Assembly (NCBI RefSeq): GCF_946902905.1
Contig: NZ_OX336385.1
Coordinates: 248,001 to 312,000 of the forward strand
Length of the DNA: 64,000 nt
Reading direction: 5' to 3'
DNA from: Streptococcus sp. Marseille-Q6470
GTDB lineage: Bacteria; Bacillota; Bacilli; Lactobacillales; Streptococcaceae
Under the pieces are notes generated by a model. The model saw only the letters and a program-made list of their open reading frames with translations, was not told the origin of the DNA and did not search any database. Both the position numbers and the translations under genes were made by a program. This document shows positions 38,683 through 47,396 of this stretch, piece by piece; position 1 is the stretch's first letter, and each line of letters begins with the position of its first letter.

Positions 38683-39448
38683 AAGGTGTCGATTGAATAA
38701 TATTTGTTTGTTTGGACAAAGCTTTTAGGGTTTCTTGACTCAGTTTGGAATCTGAAATAATCGTATCAATATCAGCAATGTTATAGAAAGTGAAAAAATC
38801 GAACTTATCAAACTTACTATGGTCAGCTAAGAGAATTTTTTTGTTGGCATTTTTTAATGCTAGTTTTTGAACTTCGCCTTCATCTTCGCTAAAAGTAGCA
38901 ATAGCATGATCTTTTATTCCATTACAACTAACAAAAGCTTTAGAAAATTGAAGACTATCAATATCCTGGAGCGTTAAGGTTCCGACAAAGGCTCCGGTGA
39001 TTTCTCGATAATTCCCACCAATTAAAATTAAATCAGTCAATTTTCGTTCATTCAAGATAATGAAAACTGGAAGACTATTTGTTACGACGCGAATATTATC
39101 AATTGGAAGTTCGCGAGCAAAGAATTCGAGAGTAGTCCCAGGACCGATAAAGATGGTTTCTCTTTCTTCAACTAAATGGCCAGCAAAGCGAGCAATTTCT
39201 TGTTTCTCGGCGATTTGTAAACCTTGTTTTTCGACGTTAGAGCGTTCATTTGCCAAAAAAGAACCAGAACGAAGCTTTTCGGCACCTCCATGAACTCGAA
39301 CAAGTAGATCCTTGTCAGCAAGTTCTTGAAGATAACGTCGAGCAGTCATATCTGAGATATCTAAACGATTCATTATCTCTTTAACAGTAATTGTACCTTT
39401 GGTATTGACAATATCTAAAATCATATCAAGTTTTTCTTGTTTTAGCAT
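38681..39448 (-). CDS. lacR: lactose/galactose phosphotransferase system repressor, DeoR family
   Basis: A 255-residue DeoR-type repressor. The N-terminal helix-turn-helix (GTITVKEIMNRLDISDMTARRYLQELADKDLLVRVHGGAEKL) precedes a sugar-phosphate-binding domain (IFIGPGTTLEFFARELP, LILIGGNYREITGAFVG). LacR is inactivated by tagatose 6-phosphate in related bacteria. The start follows GGGGGTGAT on the minus strand. It converges with lacD, and its own promoter is flanked by LacR-like repeats, which suggests autoregulation. Confidence 0.93.
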   Translation of the reverse strand: MLKQEKLDMILDIVNTKGTITVKEIMNRLDISDMTARRYLQELADKDLLVRVHGGAEKLRSGSFLANERSNVEKQGLQIAEKQEIARFAGHLVEERETIFIGPGTTLEFFARELPIDNIRVVTNSLPVFIILNERKLTDLILIGGNYREITGAFVGTLTLQDIDSLQFSKAFVSCNGIKDHAIATFSEDEGEVQKLALKNANKKILLADHSKFDKFDFFTFYNIADIDTIISDSKLSQETLKALSKQTNIIQSTP

Positions 39449-39472
39449 TGAATCACCCCCATATCTAATATT

Positions 39473-39501
39473 ATTTTATCATATTTTAAACATCTAATCA
39501 A
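39473..39501 (-). promoter_or_regulatory. lacR promoter
   Basis: On the minus strand TTGATT (39501-39496), a 17-base spacer and TAAAAT (39478-39473), the latter with a TGA extension. Confidence 0.65.
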
Positions 39502-39508
39502 CATAAAG

Positions 39509-39555
39509 AACAAAAATAAACAAAAACAAAAACAAAAACATCTGTGTTTGTTTTT
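39509..39555. promoter_or_regulatory. LacR-like operator cluster upstream of lacR
   Basis: AACAAAAATAAACAAAAA followed by further AACAAAA units (39509-39540), then TGTTTGTTTTT (39545-39555) in the opposite orientation. It lies upstream of the lacR -35 and overlaps the nrdF terminator. Confidence 0.5.
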
Positions 39556-39570
39556 AACGCAGATGTTTTT
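39534..39570. terminator. terminator downstream of nrdF
   Basis: AAAAACATCTG (39534-39544) pairs with CAGATGTTTTT (39560-39570). On the minus strand it ends in T-rich sequence and closes the nrdF transcript. One arm and the loop coincide with the operator-like repeats. Confidence 0.8.
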
Positions 39571-39581
39571 TGTTTTTTTAT

Positions 39582-40544
39582 TTAGTCTAATCCGTAGTTG
39601 TAATCGTCGTCCTGCATCGCTTCAACTTCACCAAGTAGATATCCATTACCAACTTGAGAGAAGAAGTCGTGGTTGGATGTACCAGTTGAAATTCCATTCA
39701 TAACAATTGGGTTTACATCATCAGCTGAGTCAGGGAAGAGAGGATCTTGTCCTAGATTCATAAGAGCTTTATTGGCATTGTAGCGAAGGAAAGTTTTCAC
39801 TTCTTCAGTCCATCCAACACCATCATAAAGGCTTTCTGTATAACCTTCTTCGTTTTCATAAAGTGTGTAAAGAAGATCGTACATCCAGTCTTTTAATTTT
39901 TCTTGTTCTTCTTCAGGCAATTCATTGAATCCAAGTTGGAATTTATAACCAATGTAGGTTCCGTGAACTGACTCGTCACGAATGATGAGTTTGATGATTT
40001 CAGCAACGTTAGCCAACTTGTTATTTCCTAGATAGTAGAGTGGAGTAAAGAAACCAGAGTAGAAGAGGAAGGTTTCAAGGAATACACTAGCTACTTTCTT
40101 TTCAAGTGGTGTTCCGTTAAGGTAAATCTCATTGATGATTTGTGCCTTTTTCTGAAGATATGGGTTTGTATCAGTCCATTCAAAGATTTCTTCAATCTCA
40201 GACTTGGTGTTCAAGGTTGAGAAAATAGAAGAATAAGATTTAGCATGGACAGATTCCATAAATTGAATGTTGTTAAAAACAGCTTCTTCGTGAGGAGTAC
40301 GAATATCTGCACGGAGAGCATTTACCCCAGTTTCAGACTGCATGGTATCCAAAAGTGTCAAACCACCAAAGACTTTTCCTACTAAGTCTTTTTCTTTATT
40401 TGATAACTTTCTCCAGTCATCTAAGTCATTAGATAAGGGAATACGTGTATCCAACCAAAATTGCTCTGTTAGTTTTTCCCATGTTGATTTATCAATGACA
40501 TCTTCGATGGCATTCCAGTTAATGGCTTTGTAGTAAGTTTCCAT
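39582..40544 (-). CDS. nrdF: class Ib ribonucleotide reductase beta subunit
   Basis: A 320-residue small subunit that holds the dimetal site and tyrosyl radical. Metal ligands fall in DTMQSETGVNALRADI and in the EEAVFNNIQFMESVHAKSYSSIF segment with the radical Tyr. FLETFLFYSGFFTPLYYLG and IIRDESVHGTYIG complete the ligand set. It is downstream of nrdE but separated by a terminator hairpin at 40621-40646. A TGA-TACACT extended -10 about 50 bases upstream may give it its own transcript. Confidence 0.96.
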   Translation of the reverse strand: METYYKAINWNAIEDVIDKSTWEKLTEQFWLDTRIPLSNDLDDWRKLSNKEKDLVGKVFGGLTLLDTMQSETGVNALRADIRTPHEEAVFNNIQFMESVHAKSYSSIFSTLNTKSEIEEIFEWTDTNPYLQKKAQIINEIYLNGTPLEKKVASVFLETFLFYSGFFTPLYYLGNNKLANVAEIIKLIIRDESVHGTYIGYKFQLGFNELPEEEQEKLKDWMYDLLYTLYENEEGYTESLYDGVGWTEEVKTFLRYNANKALMNLGQDPLFPDSADDVNPIVMNGISTGTSNHDFFSQVGNGYLLGEVEAMQDDDYNYGLD

Positions 40545-40620
40545 TACAAATCTCTTTCTTTTGATCTTAATAATTAAAATAAGGATGAATAGTGTATCAC
40601 TTTAAGATTGAGCTACCGCA

Positions 40621-40646
40621 CAAAAAGTCGGTACTCCGACTTTTTG
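40621..40646 (-). terminator. terminator hairpin between nrdE and nrdF
   Basis: CAAAAAGTCGG (40621-40631) and CCGACTTTTTG (40636-40646) form an 11-base-pair stem around a four-base loop. On the minus strand the distal arm is T-rich. It could reduce nrdF relative to nrdE or simply mark two transcripts. Confidence 0.75.
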
Positions 40647-40685
40647 TTGTTACCTAATCTTAGTATAGATGTTATAAGTTAGTCC

Positions 40686-42845
40686 TTAAATCACACAGCT
40701 TTCACATTGGTTAGCACCAACTTCACCGCCGTCATCTGTATAGGTACGAACATAGTAGATCGACTTGATGCCCTTGTTAAAGGCGTAGTTACGAAGGATA
40801 GATAAGTCACGTGTTGTTTGTTTGTTTTCTTTCTTCCATTCGTAAAGACCTGTTGGGATATCACTACGCATGAAAAGAGTCAGTGAAAGCCCTTGGTCTA
40901 CGTGCTCAGTAGCAGCAGCATAGACATCGATCACCTTACGCATATCCATATCGTAGGCAGAAGTGTAGTAAGGGATGGTTTCAGTTGACAATCCTGCAGC
41001 AGGATAGTAAATCTTACCGATTTTTTTCTCTTGGCGTTCTTCAATACGTTGAGTAATTGGGTGGATAGAAGCAGATACGTCATTGATGTAGCTGATAGAA
41101 CCATTTGGTGCCACAGCAAGACGGTTTTGGTGGTAAAGACCATCTGCTTGTACTTTATCACGAAGTTCAGCCCAATCTTCTGCACTAGGGATGAAGATGT
41201 CTTTAAAGAGTTCTTTGACACGCTCTGATGTTGGAACAAACTCTCCAGTCACATACTTATCAAAGTAAGTGCCGTTGGCATAGTCTGATTTTTCAAAGTT
41301 GTGGAAGGTAACGCCACGTTCACGCGCGATGTTGTTTGATTCTACGAGGGTCCAGTAGTTCATGAGCATGAAGTAGATGCTAGTGAACTCAACAGACTCA
41401 GGTGATCCGTATTCAATCAATTGTTGGGCAAGGTAGCTGTGAAGTCCCATAGCTCCAAGTCCGAATGTATGAGCTTGGCTGTTTCCGTGGTCGATAGTAG
41501 GAACAGCTACGATGTGAGAACTATCAGTAACGAAGGTCAAAGCACGCACCATAGCACGGATTGAGCGACCAAAGTCAGGTGAAGTCATCATGTTGACCAC
41601 GTTTGTTGAACCAAGGTTACATGAAACGTCAGTACCCATTTGAACAAATTCTTGCGCATCGTTGATAAGACTTGGTTCTTGGACTTGGAGAATCTCTGAA
41701 CACAAGTTACTCATGATGATCTTTCCATCAACAGGATTTGCGCGGTTAGCAGTATCGATATTGACTACATACGGATAGCCAGATTCTTGTTGCAATTTAG
41801 AAATTTCAGTTTCCAAATCACGAGCCTTGATTTTTGTCTTACGGATGTTTGGATTTGCAACCAATTCATCGTATTTTTCAGTGATATCAATATAGTTGAA
41901 AGGTACGCCATACTCTTTTTCAACAGAATAAGGACTGAAGAGATACATTTCTTCATTTTTACGTGCTAATTCGTAGAATTTATCTGGTACCACAACACCA
42001 AGTGAGAGAGTCTTCACACGAACTTTTTCATCGGCATTTTCTTTCTTAGTTGAAAGGAAGGCGATAATGTCTGGGTGGAAGACGTTGAGGTAAACAACCC
42101 CAGCACCTTGACGTTGACCCAATTGGTTAGAGTAAGAGAAGCTATCTTCGAAAAGCTTCATAACTGGAACGACACCAGAAGCAGCACCTTCATATCCTTT
42201 GATAGGGGCTCCAGCTTCACGAAGGTTGCTGAGAGAAATCCCGACACCACCACCGATACGTGAAAGTTGAAGAGCTGAGTTGATAGAACGTCCGATAGAG
42301 TTCATATCATCTGTTACTTGAATCAAGAAACAGGACACCAATTCACCACGACGTGCACGACCTGCATTTAGGAAAGATGGTGTAGCAGGTTGGTAGCGTT
42401 GGTGGATGATTTCATTTGCGATATCAATCGCGATAGCTTCATCTCCATCGGCAAAGTAAAGAGCGTTAAAGAAGACACGGTCTTCCATGCTTTCAAGATA
42501 GTATTCGCCATCATTCGTTTTCAAGGCATATTGATTGTAAAACTTGTATGCTGCCATGAAAGACTTGAATTGGAAGTTTTGATCTTTAATAAATTGATAA
42601 AGCTCTTCTAAGAATTCTGGACGATATTTTTTGATAAACGCTGTTTCGATATAGTTTTGTTTGATGAGGTAATCAATTTTATCTATGATAGAATCAAATA
42701 CCATTGAGTTAGGCACAACGTTTTCTTTAAAGAAAGCATCCAAGGCTTCTTTATCTTTATGAAGCATAATTTGACCGTTAACTGGACGGTTAATTTCATT
42801 GTTTAGACGGAAGTAAGTTACATCCTCAAGTTGTTTTAATCCCAT
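40686..42845 (-). CDS. nrdE: class Ib ribonucleotide reductase alpha subunit
   Basis: A 719-residue catalytic subunit reducing ribonucleoside diphosphates. LVSCFLIQVTDDMNSIGRSINSALQLSRIGGGVG holds one redox Cys, NLCSEI the thiyl-radical Cys and catalytic Glu, and the C-terminal CESCVI (Cys714 and Cys717) receives electrons from NrdH. There is no N-terminal ATP-cone, as expected for NrdE. It lies 69 bases downstream of nrdH on the minus strand. Confidence 0.97.
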   Translation of the reverse strand: MGLKQLEDVTYFRLNNEINRPVNGQIMLHKDKEALDAFFKENVVPNSMVFDSIIDKIDYLIKQNYIETAFIKKYRPEFLEELYQFIKDQNFQFKSFMAAYKFYNQYALKTNDGEYYLESMEDRVFFNALYFADGDEAIAIDIANEIIHQRYQPATPSFLNAGRARRGELVSCFLIQVTDDMNSIGRSINSALQLSRIGGGVGISLSNLREAGAPIKGYEGAASGVVPVMKLFEDSFSYSNQLGQRQGAGVVYLNVFHPDIIAFLSTKKENADEKVRVKTLSLGVVVPDKFYELARKNEEMYLFSPYSVEKEYGVPFNYIDITEKYDELVANPNIRKTKIKARDLETEISKLQQESGYPYVVNIDTANRANPVDGKIIMSNLCSEILQVQEPSLINDAQEFVQMGTDVSCNLGSTNVVNMMTSPDFGRSIRAMVRALTFVTDSSHIVAVPTIDHGNSQAHTFGLGAMGLHSYLAQQLIEYGSPESVEFTSIYFMLMNYWTLVESNNIARERGVTFHNFEKSDYANGTYFDKYVTGEFVPTSERVKELFKDIFIPSAEDWAELRDKVQADGLYHQNRLAVAPNGSISYINDVSASIHPITQRIEERQEKKIGKIYYPAAGLSTETIPYYTSAYDMDMRKVIDVYAAATEHVDQGLSLTLFMRSDIPTGLYEWKKENKQTTRDLSILRNYAFNKGIKSIYYVRTYTDDGGEVGANQCESCVI

Positions 42846-42914
42846 AAAATTTCCTTTAATTCATTACAAAAGAAAGGCTTCTAAGATTGACATAGAAGCT
42901 TTGAGTCCTGATTG

Positions 42915-43133
42915 TTAAGCAAGTTTTTTGAGTTTTGCTGGTTGGAAGCCAGAGAAAACTTCAGTTGGTGTTTGAATGATAGGAGCAGCACTAAAGCCGA
43001 GCTCTTTAACTTGTTCAATAAATTCAGGTTGTTCGTCAAGATTGATTTCGCGATACGCGATGTTGTTACTGTCTAAGAATCGTTTGGTCATTTTACATTG
43101 AACACAATTATTTTTAGAATAAACGGTTACCAT
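42915..43133 (-). CDS. nrdH: glutaredoxin-like protein NrdH
   Basis: A 72-residue thioredoxin-fold redoxin that reduces NrdE. The active site is Cys10-Val-Gln-Cys13, and the later FSAAPIIQTPTEVFSGF includes the cis-proline loop. Length is typical. It is first in the nrdH-nrdE-nrdF order. NrdI, the flavodoxin needed to assemble Mn-NrdF, is not encoded here. Confidence 0.95.
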   Translation of the reverse strand: MVTVYSKNNCVQCKMTKRFLDSNNIAYREINLDEQPEFIEQVKELGFSAAPIIQTPTEVFSGFQPAKLKKLA

Positions 43134-43169
43134 TCGTTAACTCCTCTTTCAAAATTTAATCACTTCTTA

Positions 43170-43197
43170 AGTATATCAGAAAAAAAATCTTTGTCAA
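43170..43197 (-). promoter_or_regulatory. nrdH promoter
   Basis: On the minus strand TTGACA (43197-43192), a 16-base spacer and TATACT (43175-43170) with a TGA extension. Confidence 0.8.
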
Positions 43198-43204
43198 CGA
43201 AGAA

Positions 43205-43220
43205 AAACTAAATATTGTAG
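43205..43220. promoter_or_regulatory. degenerate NrdR-box-like site
   Basis: AAACTAAATATTGTAG keeps the C-w-A-n-A-T-A-T-w-G-T core of the NrdR box and lies 7 bases upstream of the nrdH -35. It is centred 42 bases, four helical turns, from the better box at 43247. Confidence 0.45.
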
Positions 43221-43246
43221 ATTTTTTTTAGATGAGTGACGACCGA

Positions 43247-43262
43247 ACACAATATATAGTGA
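43247..43262. promoter_or_regulatory. NrdR box
   Basis: ACACAATATATAGTGA closely fits the palindromic NrdR consensus ACACWATATATWGTGT. NrdR represses ribonucleotide reductase genes when bound to ATP/dATP. nrdR itself is not in the window. Confidence 0.7.
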
Positions 43263-43285
43263 TTGCAAAAAATAAAACCCATAAA

Positions 43286-43299
43286 TAACAGCGTTTTCA
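43286..43299 (+). promoter_or_regulatory. cre-like site upstream of ptsH
   Basis: TAACAGCGTTTTCA matches cre at 12 of 14 positions, about 100 bases upstream of the ptsH -35. Upstream cre sites can be activating. A weak call. Otherwise the 360-base divergent region holds only the two promoters and the NrdR-like sites. Confidence 0.35.
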
Positions 43300-43402
43300 A
43301 AATGATAAAAATATAAAAAACTACATGATGTATTTTGATACATAAAATAGAAGATTTTCAGCAAGTTATCTGAAAGGAAAAAGAAGAAATCCCATAAAAT
43401 AC

Positions 43403-43431
43403 TTGAAAAAAATCCCAGAAGGTGATATAAT
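43403..43431 (+). promoter_or_regulatory. ptsHI promoter
   Basis: TTGAAA (43403-43408), a 17-base spacer and TATAAT (43426-43431) with a TGA extension. Confidence 0.85.
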
Positions 43432-43493
43432 ACCAAATTGTAAGGGTTATCAGATATAACTCAAAAAGAAAACAATTAAAGGAGAGTCAAATT

Positions 43494-43757
43494 ATGGCTT
43501 CTAAAGATTTCCACGTAGTGGCAGAAACAGGTATTCACGCACGTCCAGCAACATTGTTGGTACAAACTGCTAGCAAATTTGCTTCAGATGTTACTCTTGA
43601 GTACAAAGGTAAATCAGTTAACCTTAAATCTATCATGGGTGTTATGAGCCTTGGTGTAGGTCAAGGTGCTGATGTTACAATCACTGCTGAAGGTGCAGAC
43701 GCTGACGATGCTATCGCTGCTGTCTCAGAAACAATGGAAAAAGAAGGATTGGCATAA
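43494..43757 (+). CDS. ptsH: phosphocarrier protein HPr
   Basis: An 87-residue central PTS phosphocarrier. His15 in [10 protein letters not shown] is phosphorylated by Enzyme I, and Ser46 in [10 protein letters not shown] is the HPr kinase site that, when phosphorylated, works with CcpA in catabolite repression. It starts behind AAAGGAG. It supplies phosphate to the GatA encoded 11 kb upstream. Confidence 0.98.
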   Translation: MASKDFHVVAETGIHARPATLLVQTASKFASDVTLEYKGKSVNLKSIMGVMSLGVGQGADVTITAEGADADDAIAAVSETMEKEGLA

Positions 43758-43761
43758 GAAT

Positions 43762-45495
43762 ATGACAGAAATGCTTAAAGGAATCGCAGCATCTGATGGT
43801 GTTGCAGTTGCTAAAGCATATCTACTCGTTCAACCGGATTTATCATTCGAGACTATTACAGTCGAAGATACAAATGCAGAAGAGGCTCGTTTGGATGTTG
43901 CTCTTGAAGCTTCTCAAAACGAGCTTTCTCTTATCCGCGAGAAGGCTGTAGGTACGCTTGGTGAAGAAGCGGCACAAGTATTTGACGCTCACTTGATGGT
44001 TCTTGCTGACCCTGAATTGATTGGTCAGATTAAAGAAACAATTCGTGCTAAAAAAGTAAATGCAGAGGCAGGTCTTAAAGAAGTAACAGACATGTTTATT
44101 ACGATCTTTGAGGGGATGGAAGATAATCCATACATGCAGGAACGTGCAGCGGATATCCGCGACGTAACCAAACGTGTGTTGGCAAATCTTCTTGGCAAGA
44201 AATTGCCAAATCCAGCTTCTATTAATGAAGAAGTAATTGTCATTGCACACGACTTGACTCCATCTGACACTGCTCAATTAGACAAAAACTTTGTAAAAGC
44301 TTTTGTAACGAACATCGGTGGTCGTACTAGTCACTCTGCAATCATGGCTCGTACACTTGAAATTGCTGCTGTTTTGGGTACAAACAACATTACTGAGCTT
44401 GTAAAAGATGGTGATGTTTTGGCTGTATCTGGAATCACTGGTGAAGTAATCATCAATCCAAGTGAAGAACAAATTGCAGAATTCAAAGCAGCTGGTGAAG
44501 CTTATGCAAAACAAAAAGCTGAATGGGCTCTTTTGAAAGATGCTAAAACAGTTACTGCAGATGGCAAACACTTCGAGTTGGCTGCTAACATTGGTACCCC
44601 TAAAGATGTTGAAGGTGTGAACGAAAACGGTGCAGAAGCAGTTGGTCTCTACCGTACTGAATTCTTGTACATGGATTCTCAAGACTTCCCAACTGAAGAC
44701 GACCAATATGAAGCTTACAAAGCAGTTCTTGAAGGTATGAACGGTAAACCTGTTGTCGTTCGTACAATGGATATCGGTGGGGACAAAGAACTTCCTTACT
44801 TTGATCTTCCTAAAGAAATGAACCCATTCTTGGGTTACCGTGCTTTGCGTATCTCAATCTCTGAAACTGGTAACCAAATGTTCCGTACTCAATTGCGTGC
44901 TTTGCTTCGTGCATCTGTTCACGGTAAATTGCGTATCATGTTCCCAATGGTTGCTTTGTTGAAAGAATTTCGTACTGCGAAAGCTATTCTTGAAGAAGAA
45001 AAAGCAAAATTGGTTGCTGAAGGTGTTTCTGTTGCGGATGATATCCAAGTTGGTATCATGATTGAAATCCCAGCTGCTGCGATGCTTGCAGACCAATTTG
45101 CTAAAGAAGTTGATTTCTTCTCAATTGGTACAAATGACCTTATCCAATACACAATGGCTGCTGACCGTATGAACGAACAAGTTTCATACCTTTACCAACC
45201 ATATAACCCATCGATTCTTCGTTTGATTAATAATGTTATCAAAGCAGCTCACGCTGAAGGTAAATGGGCTGGTATGTGTGGTGAGATGGCTGGTGACCAA
45301 ACTGCTGTTCCACTTCTTGTCGGAATGGGATTGGACGAGTTCTCAATGTCAGCTACTTCAGTACTTCGTACACGTAGCTTGATGAAGAAACTTGACACAG
45401 CTAAGATGCAAGAATACGCTAACCGTGCTCTTACTGAATGTTCAACAATGGAAGAAGTTCTTGAACTTTCTAAAGAATACGTTAACTTTGATTAA
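43762..45495 (+). CDS. ptsI: PTS Enzyme I
   Basis: A 577-residue phosphoenolpyruvate-protein phosphotransferase. The phosphorylated His191 lies in [13 protein letters not shown]. The PEP-binding barrel contains [39 protein letters not shown] and MCGEMAGD. The true start is ATG 43762 ([11 protein letters not shown]), 4 bases after the ptsH stop. A frame open from 43666 overlaps ptsH and is not used. The pair is translationally coupled. Confidence 0.97.
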   Translation: MTEMLKGIAASDGVAVAKAYLLVQPDLSFETITVEDTNAEEARLDVALEASQNELSLIREKAVGTLGEEAAQVFDAHLMVLADPELIGQIKETIRAKKVNAEAGLKEVTDMFITIFEGMEDNPYMQERAADIRDVTKRVLANLLGKKLPNPASINEEVIVIAHDLTPSDTAQLDKNFVKAFVTNIGGRTSHSAIMARTLEIAAVLGTNNITELVKDGDVLAVSGITGEVIINPSEEQIAEFKAAGEAYAKQKAEWALLKDAKTVTADGKHFELAANIGTPKDVEGVNENGAEAVGLYRTEFLYMDSQDFPTEDDQYEAYKAVLEGMNGKPVVVRTMDIGGDKELPYFDLPKEMNPFLGYRALRISISETGNQMFRTQLRALLRASVHGKLRIMFPMVALLKEFRTAKAILEEEKAKLVAEGVSVADDIQVGIMIEIPAAAMLADQFAKEVDFFSIGTNDLIQYTMAADRMNEQVSYLYQPYNPSILRLINNVIKAAHAEGKWAGMCGEMAGDQTAVPLLVGMGLDEFSMSATSVLRTRSLMKKLDTAKMQEYANRALTECSTMEEVLELSKEYVNFD

Positions 45496-45502
45496 AAACA
45501 TT

Positions 45503-45536
45503 AAAACCTTGTAGAACTAAACTACAAGGTTTTTTG
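45503..45536 (+). terminator. terminator after ptsI
   Basis: AAAACCTTGTAG pairs with CTACAAGGTTTT, followed by T. Confidence 0.9.
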
Positions 45537-45615
45537 TACTCTAATTTGAAAAGTCATCCTGTAAAATTTTCTAAAAATATGGTAAAATAGACAAAGGAAA
45601 AATACGGAGGCAACT

Positions 45616-46254
45616 ATGCAAAACAGACCAATCATTATCGGAGTAACAGGGGGATCTGGTGGAGGAAAAACCAGTGTTTCGAAGGCTATCTTGTCACATT
45701 TTCCAAATGAGAAAATCTCTATGATTGAGCATGATTCCTACTATAAAGATCAATCACATTTAACCTTTGAAGAACGAATCAAAACTAATTATGACCATCC
45801 TTTTGCTTTTGATACTGACTTGATGATTGAGCAAATTAAGGAATTGTTGGCGGGGCGTCCTGTTGATATTCCTACCTATGATTATGCTGCCCATACAAGA
45901 AGCTCGAAAACCTATCGTCAAGAACCTCAAGACGTCTTTATTGTAGAAGGAATCTTGGTTTTGGAAGACAAACGTCTTCGTGATTTAATGGATATCAAGA
46001 TTTTCGTTGATACTGATGATGATGTTCGTATCATCCGTCGTATTAAACGCGATATGGAAGAACGTGGTCGTAGTTTGGATAGCGTTATTGATCAGTACCT
46101 CGGAGTCGTAAAACCTATGTATCATCAGTTTATCGAGCCTACTAAACGCTATGCTGACATTGTGATCCCTGAAGGTGTCACCAATACTGTAGCAATTGAT
46201 TTACTGACAACAAAAATTGAAAAGATTTTAGAAGAAGCCCGTTTAGCTCAGTGA
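45616..46254 (+). CDS. udk: uridine kinase
   Basis: A 212-residue P-loop kinase that phosphorylates uridine and cytidine for pyrimidine salvage. The P-loop is [12 protein letters not shown] (residues 9-20). [22 protein letters not shown] and [18 protein letters not shown] are typical of Udk. It follows ACGGAGGC and is probably monocistronic. Confidence 0.96.
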   Translation: MQNRPIIIGVTGGSGGGKTSVSKAILSHFPNEKISMIEHDSYYKDQSHLTFEERIKTNYDHPFAFDTDLMIEQIKELLAGRPVDIPTYDYAAHTRSSKTYRQEPQDVFIVEGILVLEDKRLRDLMDIKIFVDTDDDVRIIRRIKRDMEERGRSLDSVIDQYLGVVKPMYHQFIEPTKRYADIVIPEGVTNTVAIDLLTTKIEKILEEARLAQ

Positions 46255-46257
46255 TAA

Positions 46258-46288
46258 AAAAAGAACTGTATCTCTTGATACAGTTTTT
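46258..46288. terminator. terminator between udk and the pantothenate transporter gene
   Basis: AACTGTATC pairs with GATACAGTT around TCTT, with T after and A before, so it can serve both convergent genes. Confidence 0.82.
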
Positions 46289-46850
46289 ATTGTTTAATTT
46301 TTTCAAGTCTTGGAACAATAGCGAGAGTTAAAATAGCTGAGATAATTAATTCTGCGATTGAATTTGTCGAAATTACAGACGCGAGTAGCAGTTGGATATT
46401 TCCATCATAAACATTACCAAAAAGTAAGAAGATTCCTCCTAAAACAAATACTGTATTAGTCAGTGAGCCAAGTGCACCTGCGAAGATGAGTCCGGCTTTT
46501 CCCTTTAGCAGTTTATAAACGAAATAAGGTGTCAAACCGATCAAGATACGTGGGACAATTGCAATCACAACTGAATATAGGTTACCATTAGGTACAAAAG
46601 GTGAGAAGAGATAGCTGGTTGGTAAAATTGTAAGTGTATTAACCGTCAAGCTAATCATTCCCATTAAGAAACCTAAGGTCGCGCCAATTCTTGGTCCATA
46701 GATAATACTTGCAATTATTACTGGAATGTGGACGATAGTTGGTTTAATAGGAAAGGGCAGTACGTTAAATAGGATTGAACTCAGTAAATGAATGACAATC
46801 ATACTGGCAAAAAAGATAGCGATTGGAGCAATATTAGAGCGTTTGTTCAT
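46287..46850 (-). CDS. ECF transporter S component, probable pantothenate carrier
   Basis: A 187-residue membrane protein with about five or six hydrophobic helices, the size and pattern of an ECF substrate-binding component. FPIKPTIVHIPVIIASIIYGPRIGATLGFLMG is a typical S-component loop. It overlaps coaC by 17 bases and follows coaB-coaC, so the substrate is most likely pantothenate, the precursor used by that pathway. The shared EcfA/EcfT energising module must be encoded elsewhere. Confidence 0.8.
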   Translation of the reverse strand: MNKRSNIAPIAIFFASMIVIHLLSSILFNVLPFPIKPTIVHIPVIIASIIYGPRIGATLGFLMGMISLTVNTLTILPTSYLFSPFVPNGNLYSVVIAIVPRILIGLTPYFVYKLLKGKAGLIFAGALGSLTNTVFVLGGIFLLFGNVYDGNIQLLLASVISTNSIAELIISAILTLAIVPRLEKIKQ

Positions 46851-47385
46851 GAAGTTTATCCTTTATTTGTTGTAAAATAGTTTCAAGATCAGCGAGAGCG
46901 CCACGACCGATATCACCACAGGCCAGTAGCGAATCTTTAGGAGAAATAATTGTATAACCATAATCTTCTAAAGTTTTAAGATTAGCTTGGGTCGCAGGGT
47001 GGTCATACATCTTTGTATTCATAGCTGGAGCCAATAGTTTAGGTACAAAGTGTGGCAAAGCAAGAGCAGTAGCAGTCACCATATTGTCAGCAAAACCGTG
47101 AGCTAATTTAGCGATTGTATTAGCCGTTGCAGGAACTACGATAAATAAATCTGTTTCTTTGCCAAGTTCGATATGATTGACTTTGTCAGGATAAGGTTCC
47201 TGCATAACATCTAGATGCACGATATTTTGAGATAAGACTTGAAGGGTCAAGGGCTGAATAAATGCTGTCGCAGCCTGAGTCATGAGAACAGTCACAGAAT
47301 GTCCCTGTTTCTTCAAGTTGCTAACTAAATCAGCAGCCTTATATGCGGCAATAGATCCAGTAATAGCGATTGTAATATTAGCCAT
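46834..47385 (-). CDS. coaC: phosphopantothenoylcysteine decarboxylase
   Basis: A 183-residue flavoprotein of the HFCD family that makes 4'-phosphopantetheine for coenzyme A. ITIAITGSIAAYKAADLV binds FMN. The catalytic His lies in NHIELGK, the substrate clamp is PAMNTKMYD and the reactive Cys is in LLACGDIGRG. It is encoded separately from CoaB, as in other streptococci, and begins 12 bases after the coaB stop behind AAAGGAATC. Confidence 0.95.
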   Translation of the reverse strand: MANITIAITGSIAAYKAADLVSNLKKQGHSVTVLMTQAATAFIQPLTLQVLSQNIVHLDVMQEPYPDKVNHIELGKETDLFIVVPATANTIAKLAHGFADNMVTATALALPHFVPKLLAPAMNTKMYDHPATQANLKTLEDYGYTIISPKDSLLACGDIGRGALADLETILQQIKDKLHEQTL

Positions 47386-47396
47386 ATGATTCCTTT

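Noticed and set aside
43240..43252. CCGAAC core next to the NrdR box
   Set aside because: Only about 9 of 13 PurBox positions fit and the bases overlap a better-supported NrdR box.
43666..43761. Extended ptsI start at 43666
   Set aside because: The extra 32 residues overlap ptsH in another frame and do not resemble Enzyme I. ATG 43762 gives the normal start.
45565..45579. CodY-like sequence before udk
   Set aside because: It matches 13 of 15 but loses the central G and lies in an A/T tract where such matches are expected.
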